Shown: piece after piece, positions 1 to 6,507 of the stretch | How the letters are laid out: each line of letters starts with the position of its first letter | Numbering within the stretch: the first letter of the stretch is position 1 | Source: Eubacteriaceae bacterium | GTDB lineage: Bacteria; Bacillota; Clostridia; Peptostreptococcales; Anaerovoracaceae | NCBI GenBank assembly: GCA_902362435.1 | Contig: CABIWW010000009.1 | Coordinates: forward strand, 62,001 to 126,000 | Reading direction: 5' to 3' | DNA length: 64,000 bases | Translations under genes and position numbers: made by a program | The notes under the pieces: model-generated | The model's database searches: none | What the model saw: the letters and a program-made list of their open reading frames with translations, nothing else | What the model was told of the DNA's origin: nothing

Positions 1-67
1 AGAACACTAAAAAATAAAAGTTTTTTGTGCATTCGCATAAAAAACACAAAACTATCATAAAAAATCG

Positions 68-96
68 ATGACAAACAGCAAGATTGGTGATACTAT
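68..96 (+). promoter_or_regulatory. promoter of small ORF
   Basis: ATGACA at 68-73 (5/6 to TTGACA), a 17-bp spacer, and TACTAT at 91-96. It lies 48 bp upstream of the small ORF at 144, so transcription would start near 103. Confidence 0.5.
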
Positions 97-143
97 GTAT
101 ATAAACAAGAACAAAAGTAGCAGAGAGAAAAGAGGGATATACT

Positions 144-251
144 ATGGAAAGTGCTACAAAAACTATTGCTAACGGAGTTGACTCGGTCAAAAAGACTATA
201 AGAGAGTGCGCAGATATGATAAATGAACTGGTGCACATGGGTCAGCTGTAG
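144..251 (+). CDS. small hypothetical protein, 35 aa
   Basis: A 35-residue ORF starting at ATG 144, preceded by a purine-rich ribosome site (AGAGGG at 131-136) and ending at TAG 249-251. The peptide has regularly spaced Ile/Val/Leu/Met residues (I8, V12, V15, I19, I26, L29) between Lys, Arg, Asp and Glu, which suggests one amphipathic helix. It has its own promoter (68-96) and intrinsic terminator (308-333), so it looks like a complete monocistronic unit. I do not recognise the family. It could instead be a regulatory RNA that happens to contain an ORF. Confidence 0.5.
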   Translation: MESATKTIANGVDSVKKTIRECADMINELVHMGQL

Positions 252-307
252 CAGGATACTTGTGACAGTATAATAACGAAAGAAAAAACAAATATTAAAT
301 TATTTTT

Positions 308-333
308 CGGCAGGTCAAAAGCCTGCCGTTTTT
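308..333 (+). terminator. intrinsic terminator of the small-ORF unit
   Basis: Perfect 7-bp stem CGGCAGG (308-314) with CCTGCCG (322-328), 7-nt loop, followed by TTTTT. Confidence 0.8.
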
Positions 334-433
334 CATTGCGTGAAACCGGATAAAACTTCGTTTTTTAGTAAAACTTAAACCCGGGAGTCTCCGTGGTGAA
401 GGCCTTTCCATAAAGTCAGAAAAAAGCCGCGAT

Positions 434-462
434 TTGAAAAAATACTGATTTTTTGCTATAAT
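434..462 (+). promoter_or_regulatory. sigma-A promoter of carD-like gene
   Basis: TTGAAA (434-439), 17-bp spacer, TATAAT (457-462). It lies 90 bp upstream of the CarD-like start. Confidence 0.7.
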
Positions 463-551
463 ATATAAGGTGCATCGCCTGTAAGCGTTGCAAATGCAGG
501 GCTGTGATGCATGGTTTTATCGCCTGTCATAATGTGGAAGAAGGTGTTTTG

Positions 552-1079
552 ATGGATGACAGTAGGTTTTCAAGGGGCGATTATGTGGTATACGGTACCA
601 GCGGGATCTGTATGATAGAAGATATCAGGCTGATGAAGTTTGCGATGGACAGTGAGAAGAGCACTTATTATGTGCTCAAACCTGAGAGCAGCGATTCGTC
701 GGTCGTGTATGTTCCGGCAAAAAATGAAAAACTCATGAGCAAGATGCGTGAGGTGATGACTAAGGATGAGATAGATTCGCTTCTCCTCGGGATGAAAGAC
801 AAGGAGATCGGATGGGAAAAAGACAGACGTATACGTTCGGAGATTTTTCACGATATCCTGGTGAAAGGCGTCACTCAGAAGCTTTTGCTGATGATCCGCT
901 GCTTATACATGAAAAAAAGGGAACTCATACCTTTAGGTAAAAAGCTGCCGACGACGGATGAAAATACGCTCAAGTCAGCGGAAAAGCTTGTCGAAGAGGA
1001 ATTCTCGCATGTTCTGGGTATACCCGGGACTGAAGTGAGCGGATATATCAGGTCGCTGCTGAATGTTTCGGAGCATTAA
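552..1079 (+). CDS. CarD family transcriptional regulator
   Basis: A 175-residue protein starting MDDSRFSRGDYVVYG. The N-terminal ~60 residues look like the CarD/TRCF RNA-polymerase-interaction domain (F-x-x-G-D-x-V-V-Y-x-x-x-G-I, and a V-Y-V-P near residue 57). The rest is helical, as in CarD proteins. CarD proteins bind the RNA polymerase beta subunit and modulate open-complex stability at promoters. I chose ATG 552 because AAGAAGG (538-544) sits 7 nt upstream; the longer reading frame from 504 has no comparable ribosome site. It has its own promoter at 434-462 and is followed by a separate hypothetical gene. Confidence 0.8.
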   Translation: MDDSRFSRGDYVVYGTSGICMIEDIRLMKFAMDSEKSTYYVLKPESSDSSVVYVPAKNEKLMSKMREVMTKDEIDSLLLGMKDKEIGWEKDRRIRSEIFHDILVKGVTQKLLLMIRCLYMKKRELIPLGKKLPTTDENTLKSAEKLVEEEFSHVLGIPGTEVSGYIRSLLNVSEH

Positions 1080-1216
1080 GTAAATGCGCAGATCCTGCGG
1101 AAAAAACTGAGAAGATGTAAATGCAGGACGTTATGTGCCGGATGTTGTATCACGGTAGCCGTTGCTGCGGGCTGGCAGTTAAAGTATCCTTTTCTCAGGA
1201 GAGGGGGGAAGGATAC

Positions 1217-1738
1217 ATGGACAAGATCTCAGTTATATTGATTTCCGGTATAGTCGCACTTGTATTGACAAGTGCGATCATCATATACGATACGTGGGTA
1301 TCTGATGATATCAGCACGATCAGCGCAGAGACACTGACGGAGGAGTCGCAGGATGAAGAACTGATTTTCGGCGATGATACCTCTGTCAGGAACAATTCTC
1401 TGAAAAAGCTGTGGATACGGGCAAAACCGGTTTTTGACGAAAACAGCGATCCTGATGCGTATACGATAATTTCGGCCGCTGTCGACTGCGGCAAATGGAG
1501 CATAGGTGCAGAAAACTGGTACTATTATGAGCGCCCGATAGAATTCGCGCAGGAGACAGAACCGCTTGTGGACAAACTCCTTTACAACGGCGAAGAGATA
1601 TCAGCCGGAAGAGGAGGATTCAGGATAAAAGTCGAAGCGGTCGATGAAGAGTGGTTCGTGGCAAAGCCGGACAGCGGATCAGAAGCGTTTGAGTTTTTCG
1701 AGGAAAGCATGGCGATACCGGACGGTGAGCTGCTATGA
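1217..1738 (+). CDS. exported/membrane-anchored protein, possibly TasA/SipW-type
   Basis: A 173-residue protein from ATG 1217, chosen because GAGGGGGGAAGG lies just upstream. Residues 5-23 form one hydrophobic segment (signal peptide or anchor) and the remainder is acidic and extracellular. A stretch near residues 85-115 (Trp, then a YYY cluster, a Pro, and later T-x-P-L) resembles the pattern of SipW-dependent, TasA-like biofilm matrix proteins. The match is by eye and partial. Nothing adjacent (no sipW-type signal peptidase) supports it. Confidence 0.5.
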   Translation: MDKISVILISGIVALVLTSAIIIYDTWVSDDISTISAETLTEESQDEELIFGDDTSVRNNSLKKLWIRAKPVFDENSDPDAYTIISAAVDCGKWSIGAENWYYYERPIEFAQETEPLVDKLLYNGEEISAGRGGFRIKVEAVDEEWFVAKPDSGSEAFEFFEESMAIPDGELL

Positions 1739-1824
1739 GATATAAAAACGCATATTCCTGCGATTTGCATCAACGTGCGTAAAGAACAGTGAACTTTTAC
1801 ATGATGAGTCACCAACTTTTCTTG

Positions 1825-1858
1825 TTGACAAAAAAAGATAATTAGTATAAACTAACTA
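1825..1858 (+). promoter_or_regulatory. promoter with TTAGT-N4-ACTAA operator (Fur-like gene)
   Basis: TTGACA (1825-1830), 17-bp spacer, TAAACT (1848-1853). A 14-bp palindrome TTAGTATAAACTAA (1842-1855) covers the -10 box. The same palindrome form, in the same register to the -10, occurs at 5367-5380 in front of the DUF3793-flavodoxin genes. Confidence 0.65.
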
Positions 1859-1904
1859 GTGAAGAAATATATTTTGCATTAAAGAAATTTTAAATGAGAG
1901 AAAT

Positions 1905-2342
1905 ATGTTTATGGAATATACTAGAACTCAGATGCGCAAGGAACTGATACTGCGCAAACTGAAGGACAAAGGATTCAGGATAACGAAACAGAGACTTATC
2001 CTGCTGGATATAATACTGAGTGAAAAGTGCACGTGCTGTAAAGAAATATACTACAGAGCGGTAGAGCAGGACCCGGGCATAGGAGTGTCCACGGTTTACA
2101 GGCTCGTGAATTCTCTGGAGGAGATAGGCGCGATAAGTCGCAGCGACATTTACAAGATAAGATGTGATTCCGATGGAGAAAGAGCTGCTGATTATACAGT
2201 GGAGCTCGACGACGGGACGTGCCGCAGTTTTTCAGAAAAATCGTTCAATGCGATACTGCTGGCAGGACTGAAAGCCGGCGGTTTTGTAAATGAACAGAAA
2301 ATCGAAAAAGTATCATTGAGCAGCCAGGCCAGTGCAAGCTGA
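1905..2342 (+). CDS. Fur family transcriptional regulator (atypical C-terminus)
   Basis: A 145-residue protein. Residues ~10-80 carry the Fur winged helix: G-F-R-I-T-K-Q-R at 24-31, then G-V-S-T-V-Y-R recognition helix near 62-68 and an LEEIGAI wing. Fur proteins normally bind Fe/Zn/Mn through a C-terminal His-rich dimerisation domain. Here the C-terminal half lacks the usual H-H-H-x-H and CxxC motifs, so metal sensing would have to be unusual or absent; a CTCC motif near residue 45 could be a substitute ligand. Its promoter carries the TTAGT-N4-ACTAA palindrome, so it is probably controlled by a metal or redox repressor and perhaps by itself. Confidence 0.75.
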   Translation: MFMEYTRTQMRKELILRKLKDKGFRITKQRLILLDIILSEKCTCCKEIYYRAVEQDPGIGVSTVYRLVNSLEEIGAISRSDIYKIRCDSDGERAADYTVELDDGTCRSFSEKSFNAILLAGLKAGGFVNEQKIEKVSLSSQASAS

Positions 2343-2355
2343 GCCGGCTGTTTTT
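2321..2355 (+). terminator. intrinsic terminator after the Fur-like gene
   Basis: CAGCC-a-GGC (2321-2329) pairs with GCC-GGCTG (2343-2350), followed by TTTTT (2351-2355). The stem starts inside the end of the coding region. A second, weaker hairpin GAAATATCG/CGATATTTT lies at 2362-2383. The rest of the 2356-2562 gap shows no gene. Confidence 0.55.
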
Positions 2356-2562
2356 ACGTAGGAAATATCGCTTTCGATATTTTCGGAATATCAACAAAAG
2401 TTTCATATGAAAATATTTGGCGAAGCCACTTTTGCTCTATAAAGATCCCGTGCGTCCATAGGTTGGGCGTCTGCATACATTGAAAACAGCATGAAAAAAT
2501 TGTCGAAAAATGAAAAAAAATATCAACAGTAAAAGATTAGAAAACTATAACCGGGGGGTGCG

Positions 2563-2571
2563 TGATATAAT
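2563..2571 (+). promoter_or_regulatory. extended -10 promoter of the P-type ATPase cluster
   Basis: TGA-TATAAT (TGn extended -10) with no good -35 box. It is 46 bp upstream of the first small gene. A TTAG-AAAA-CTATAA motif at 2537-2550 lies close by and may be a regulator site. Confidence 0.5.
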
Positions 2572-2616
2572 ACGCTCATACAAAAGAGGTGCAATGACGG
2601 GAAAGGAGGCTCTTGA

Positions 2617-2697
2617 ATGAAACAACACAAATTTTGGGCATGGGCGATGGTGACCTGCCTGGCAATGACGATCTATACCGGTTATAAACACAAATAG
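2617..2697 (+). CDS. DUF6219-like small membrane protein, 26 aa
   Basis: A 26-residue ORF: M-K-Q-H-K-F-W-A-W, a hydrophobic middle, and Y-T-G-Y-K-H-K at the end. The ribosome site AGGAGG is well placed. The charged ends around one short hydrophobic segment, and the position directly before a DUF6110 gene and a heavy-metal P-type ATPase, match what I remember of the DUF6219 family in gut Clostridia. The function is unknown. It is probably co-translated with the next gene, whose start is 12 bp after the stop. Confidence 0.6.
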   Translation: MKQHKFWAWAMVTCLAMTIYTGYKHK

Positions 2698-2709
2698 GAG
2701 GAATAAACT

Positions 2710-3015
2710 ATGAAGGCTTTAAAGAAAGTTGATGCTAAAAAATCAGGAATTTTTGCAGCAGGAGTACTGTTTGGAACCGCAGGGATCAAGGTACTGACAA
2801 GCAAGGATGCTAAAAAAGTTTATACATGCTGTACAGCAGCAGTGCTCAGAGCTAAGGACTGCATCATGAACGTAGCAGCAAAGGCGCAGGACAACGCAGG
2901 TGATATATATGCGGAAGCGCAGCAGATAAATGAGAAGAGAGCGGAAGCTGAATGCGTATGCGGTGATGAATGCGGCTGCCAGGAAGCTGAAGCGGCAGCA
3001 GAGACTGCAGAATAG
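2710..3015 (+). CDS. DUF6110 family protein
   Basis: A 101-residue protein with the family-like N-terminus (KKSGIFAAGVLFGTAGIKVL near residues 11-30, a Gly/Ala-rich hydrophobic helix), the T-S-K-D-A-K-K-V-Y stretch, then a helical region and a Cys-rich acidic tail (ECVCGDECGCQE) that could bind metal. It sits between the 26-aa gene and the metal P-type ATPase, the usual company of this family. AGGAGG precedes the start. A role as an ATPase partner or metal donor is inference. Confidence 0.65.
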   Translation: MKALKKVDAKKSGIFAAGVLFGTAGIKVLTSKDAKKVYTCCTAAVLRAKDCIMNVAAKAQDNAGDIYAEAQQINEKRAEAECVCGDECGCQEAEAAAETAE

Positions 3016-3036
3016 TAAATAAGCAGGAAAAACCGG

Positions 3037-3062
3037 CACCTGTGGGAAACCACAGGTGTTTT
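3037..3062 (+). terminator. hairpin terminator/attenuator before the ATPase gene
   Basis: Perfect 9-bp stem CACCTGTGG (3037-3045) / CCACAGGTG (3050-3058), GAAA loop, then TTTT. It lies between the DUF6110 gene and the ATPase, so it may terminate part of the transcripts and keep the small proteins in excess. Confidence 0.6.
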
Positions 3063-3087
3063 ACAAGTGTGACAGAGAGAAAATGAT

Positions 3088-5163
3088 ATGAAATTTAGAA
3101 TAAAACATGAAATAGAAGGACGTATCCGCATAGAAGCCGTGCAGAACAGGATGACCTTTGAACAGGCGGATACGCTGCAGTATTATCTTGACGATCTGCC
3201 GTTTGTAAAATCTGCAAGTGTGCAGGAGCGCACACAGAGTGTTACGGTCTGCTATGACGGCGACAGAGAACAGGTGCTGGAGGCACTCAAAGCTTTCAGC
3301 TACGAAGATGTAAAGGTGCCGGAAGCATATTTTCAGAGTTCAGGCAGAAAACTCAACCGGGAATACTGGGAGAAGCTCGTGAGCCATGTCACATGGCGAG
3401 GGATACAGGTGTTTTTCATACCGTATCCGATAAGAGGCATCATCACAGCTGTGAAATCCGTGAAGTACATAAAACTCGGCATCATGACTCTGGCTAAGAG
3501 AAAAATAGAAGTTCCAGTACTCGATGCGACGGCGATAGCAGTATCGATGATCCGCGGAGATCTCAAGACGGCAGGCAGCATAATGTTCCTGCTGGGTATA
3601 GGTGAGATACTCGAAGAGTGGACTCACAAGAAATCCGTTGACGATCTGGCAAGAAGCATGTCGCTCAATGTAGGGAACGTATGGCTCTGCCGCGATGGTG
3701 AGGAAGATATCATGGTCCCATCTTCAGATGTAGAAGAAGGCGACCTTGTCAGAGTTTATATGGGTACGGTAGTGCCTTTTGACGGTACTGTAGTAAGCGG
3801 AGAAGCTATGGTGAACCAGGCTTCGCTTACGGGTGAATCGCTCGCGGTAAGGAGAGCCGAGGGCGCATCTGTTTACGCGGGAACCATCATCGAAGAAGGA
3901 GAGCTTGTTATCCGTGTAAACGAAACGAGCGGCGGCAGCAAGTACGAGAAGATAGCTGCCATGATAGAAGAAACTGAAAAACTGAAGTCATCTGTTGAGG
4001 GAAAGGCAGCACATCTGGCTGACAAGCTGGTGCCGTACACGCTGCTGGGAACCGTACTCGTATGGGCTCTCACCAGAAATGTGACGAAGGCTCTTTCGGT
4101 GCTGATGGTCGATTTTTCGTGTGCGCTCAAGCTGGCGATGCCGATCTCTGTGCTTTCCGCGATGAGAGAAGCAGGAAACCACAATATCACTGTAAAGGGC
4201 GGCAAGTATATGGAAGCCATGGCTGAGGCTGATACCATAATATTCGACAAGACGGGAACTCTTACGAAAGCCAGACCTGTAGTTGCAGATGTCATTTCTT
4301 TCGGCGACAGAGAGCCGGATGAACTGCTTCGCATAGCTGCATGTCTTGAGGAGCATTTTCCTCATTCGATGGCGAAGGCGGTAGTCAATGCAGCGAAGGA
4401 GAAAGGCCTGGAGCACGAAGAGCTCCATTCGGATGTCGAGTATATAGTAGCGCACGGTATATCTACGATGATAAACGGCAAGAAGGCTATAATCGGAAGC
4501 TACCACTTCATATTCGATGATGAAGAGTGCATCGTCGATGAACGATTTGAAGGGCGCTTTGATTCGCTTTCATCAGAATACTCGCATCTTTACATGGCGA
4601 TAGAAGGAAAGCTCGAAGCTGTCATCTGCATACATGATCCTCTTCGCGAAGAGGCTGCGGAGACCATCAGAAACCTGAAAGCCGCAGGCATAAAGAAAGT
4701 CGTTATGATGACGGGAGACAGCGACAAGACAGCCAGAGCGATAGCTGCGAAGGCAGGAGTGGATGAGTATTACGCTGAAGTCCTTCCTGAAGACAAAGCG
4801 AGATTTGTAGAGCAGGAAAAGCAGAACGGAAGCAAAGTGATAATGATCGGAGACGGTATCAACGATTCACCTGCGCTTTCAGCTGCGGACGTAGGCATCG
4901 CGATAAGCGACGGCGCCGAGATCGCAAGAGAGATCGCAGATATCACGATCGCTGCGGATGATCTTGGTGAGATAGTAGTGCTCAAGGAGCTCAGTGTCAA
5001 GCTGATGGAAAGGATACACAGGAACTACAGAAGGATCGTCGGCATCAACGGCGGGCTGATCCTGCTGGGAGTGAGCGGTGTCGTACAGCCTACGACGTCG
5101 GCTCTGATACATAACATTTCCACATTGGGGATAAGTCTCAAGAGCATGGAAAATCTGCTGTAA
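3088..5163 (+). CDS. heavy-metal translocating P-type ATPase (P1B)
   Basis: A 691-residue pump. Order: an HMA-like N-terminal domain (residues 1-75) without the CxxC metal motif; membrane segments; actuator motif T-G-E-S near 248; metal-site helix F-S-C-A-L-K-L-A-M-P at 343-352; phosphorylation motif DKTGTLT with Asp387; a His-Ser motif in the nucleotide domain; and GDGIND near 588. P1B ATPases export transition metals using ATP. The usual CPC/SPC motif is replaced by SCALK, so the metal cannot be assigned from the motif; Mn, Zn or Co are all possible. It follows DUF6219/DUF6110 genes. The start has GAGAGAAAATGAT just before it, a weak site. Confidence 0.88.
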   Translation: MKFRIKHEIEGRIRIEAVQNRMTFEQADTLQYYLDDLPFVKSASVQERTQSVTVCYDGDREQVLEALKAFSYEDVKVPEAYFQSSGRKLNREYWEKLVSHVTWRGIQVFFIPYPIRGIITAVKSVKYIKLGIMTLAKRKIEVPVLDATAIAVSMIRGDLKTAGSIMFLLGIGEILEEWTHKKSVDDLARSMSLNVGNVWLCRDGEEDIMVPSSDVEEGDLVRVYMGTVVPFDGTVVSGEAMVNQASLTGESLAVRRAEGASVYAGTIIEEGELVIRVNETSGGSKYEKIAAMIEETEKLKSSVEGKAAHLADKLVPYTLLGTVLVWALTRNVTKALSVLMVDFSCALKLAMPISVLSAMREAGNHNITVKGGKYMEAMAEADTIIFDKTGTLTKARPVVADVISFGDREPDELLRIAACLEEHFPHSMAKAVVNAAKEKGLEHEELHSDVEYIVAHGISTMINGKKAIIGSYHFIFDDEECIVDERFEGRFDSLSSEYSHLYMAIEGKLEAVICIHDPLREEAAETIRNLKAAGIKKVVMMTGDSDKTARAIAAKAGVDEYYAEVLPEDKARFVEQEKQNGSKVIMIGDGINDSPALSAADVGIAISDGAEIAREIADITIAADDLGEIVVLKELSVKLMERIHRNYRRIVGINGGLILLGVSGVVQPTTSALIHNISTLGISLKSMENLL

Positions 5164-5252
5164 TGCTGTTGCAGCACTTCTGCAGCGGCCTGTATGTCGT
5201 GCTGCATGCGTGGCGCCGGCTGCGGAGAGAATAAATAAGAAAAAATATGGAT

Positions 5253-5316
5253 ATATCCGGGATATACGTCCTGAGTGTCAGTGAGATCTGATACCGGCAG
5301 CGTATATTCCGGATAT
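5253..5316 (+). terminator. long hairpin after the ATPase gene
   Basis: ATATCCGGGATATACG (5253-5268) pairs along its whole length with 5301-5316 (16 pairs, one G-U). The 32-nt loop holds a further 6-bp stem, and the 3' side continues TTGTTTGTT. It probably ends the ATPase transcript, although the AT-rich stem and long loop are unusual. The rest of 5164-5252 shows no gene. Confidence 0.5.
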
Positions 5317-5349
5317 TTGTTTGTTGAGAAAATTGATCGTTTATGGATG

Positions 5350-5409
5350 TTGACAGTCCAAATGAGTTAGTGTATACTAATCGCATGAAGTTAGGAAAAA
5401 CTAACCTAA
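5350..5409 (+). promoter_or_regulatory. promoter with two iron-box-like operators (DUF3793-flavodoxin)
   Basis: TTGACA (5350-5355), 17-bp spacer, TATACT (5373-5378). The palindrome TTAGTGTATACTAA (5367-5380) overlaps the -10. A second site at 5391-5409 (TTAGG-N5-CTAACCTAA) has 14 of 19 bases of the DtxR/IdeR consensus as I recall it, with a perfect right half. Its position just past the start point fits repression. Confidence 0.65.
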
Positions 5410-5490
5410 CGATGATCCGGATGATCCGGATGAAACGGCGCAGGTACAGTCGGGATTATCTCGAAGGTTACTGATGAAATGAGGTGCACT

Positions 5491-6042
5491 ATGCTTGAAA
5501 TGTCACTTATAAAGCACTGCTCTCCGACACTGGCTTCTCTTAAAACGGCGAATCTGTTCAGCTACAGCTATTCGACGGAAAGAGACCTGAGGAAGAGCAT
5601 CAGATACTGGAATAAGCAGATGTCATGCAAAGGCATACGTCTTACGGTCATGAAAAAGAAAGATCATAGAGCGCTGATTTATGTGTGTCGTGTTTCGAAG
5701 CTTGAAAGTGTACTGGCAGGCGCAGACGTGGCAGCCTTCCTTAAAAAATACGGATATGACGGCATGGGTGTGGACGGCGCACTGAGACGTCTGAAAAAGA
5801 GACTGCGCAGTAGCGGGGAGTTCCCTCATGAGATCGGAATATTCCTGGGTTATCCGCTCGAGGATGTGACGGGCTTTATAGAGAACGAAGGAAAGGGGTT
5901 CGTTGAAGTAGGGTTCTGGAAGGTCTACGGAGATAAGGAAAATGCAGAAAAGACATTTTGCAAATACAGGAAATGCACGGATATATACACGCGTTTGTGG
6001 GAATGTGGAAAGAGTGTCTGGCAGCTCACAGTAGCGGCCTGA
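5491..6042 (+). CDS. DUF3793 family protein
   Basis: A 183-residue cytoplasmic protein. The N-terminal H-C-S-P-T-L-A-S-L-K-x-A-N-L-F and the G-I-F-L-G-Y-P-L-E-D-V-x-G-F-I block near residue 115 are hallmarks of DUF3793, followed by W-K-V-Y and a C-terminal F-C-K-Y-R-K-C. The function is unknown. The family is regularly found beside flavodoxin genes in Clostridia, as here (43 bp upstream of one). I chose ATG 5491 over 5479 because GAGGTG (5481-5486) lies just upstream. Its promoter carries iron-box-like operators, so iron-limitation control is likely. Confidence 0.8.
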   Translation: MLEMSLIKHCSPTLASLKTANLFSYSYSTERDLRKSIRYWNKQMSCKGIRLTVMKKKDHRALIYVCRVSKLESVLAGADVAAFLKKYGYDGMGVDGALRRLKKRLRSSGEFPHEIGIFLGYPLEDVTGFIENEGKGFVEVGFWKVYGDKENAEKTFCKYRKCTDIYTRLWECGKSVWQLTVAA

Positions 6043-6084
6043 TATAAATCAAGAAATCAAAAATACTAGGAGGTATAGAGTAAA

Positions 6085-6507
6085 ATGAGTAAAGTAGCAG
6101 TAGTTTATTGGAGCGGTACAGGTAATACAAAAACTATGGCGGCGGCAGTCGCTGAAGGTGCAAGAGAAAAGGGCGCAGAAGTAAGCCTTCTGACAAGCGC
6201 AGAATTCAACGGAGATATGGTGGGAGACTATGACGCGATCGCTTTCGGATGCCCTTCGATGGGAGACGAAGTTCTGGAAGAAAGTGAATTCGAGCCTATG
6301 TTCGATACCTGCAAACCGAAACTCGGCGGCAAGAAGATCGCGCTGTTCGGATCATACGGCTGGGGAGACGGCGAATGGATGAGAAACTGGGATGAAGAAT
6401 GCTCGAATCTCGGTGCAGATATGGCATGCGACTACGTGATCTGCAATGAAACACCTGATGATGACGGCATCGCAGACTGCAAAGCCCTCGGCGCTGCATT
6501 AGTTTAA
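6085..6507 (+). CDS. flavodoxin
   Basis: A 140-residue flavodoxin. The FMN phosphate loop S-G-T-G-N-T sits at residues 10-15; G-C-P-S-M-G-D near 58 and F-G-S-Y-G-W-G-D-G near 91 form the isoalloxazine loops. Flavodoxin replaces ferredoxin as an electron carrier when iron is scarce. An AGGAGG site precedes the start and DUF3793 lies 43 bp upstream, probably in the same transcript. Its stop codon overlaps the end of the convergent feoB by 4 bp, so no separate terminator fits between them. Confidence 0.92.
   Translation: MSKVAVVYWSGTGNTKTMAAAVAEGAREKGAEVSLLTSAEFNGDMVGDYDAIAFGCPSMGDEVLEESEFEPMFDTCKPKLGGKKIALFGSYGWGDGEWMRNWDEECSNLGADMACDYVICNETPDDDGIADCKALGAALV

Noticed and set aside
3873-4506. 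Long minus-strand ORFs inside the P-type ATPase
   Set aside because: Antisense shadows of a strongly conserved coding frame; Ser/Thr-rich or Arg/His/Tyr-rich translations without family features.
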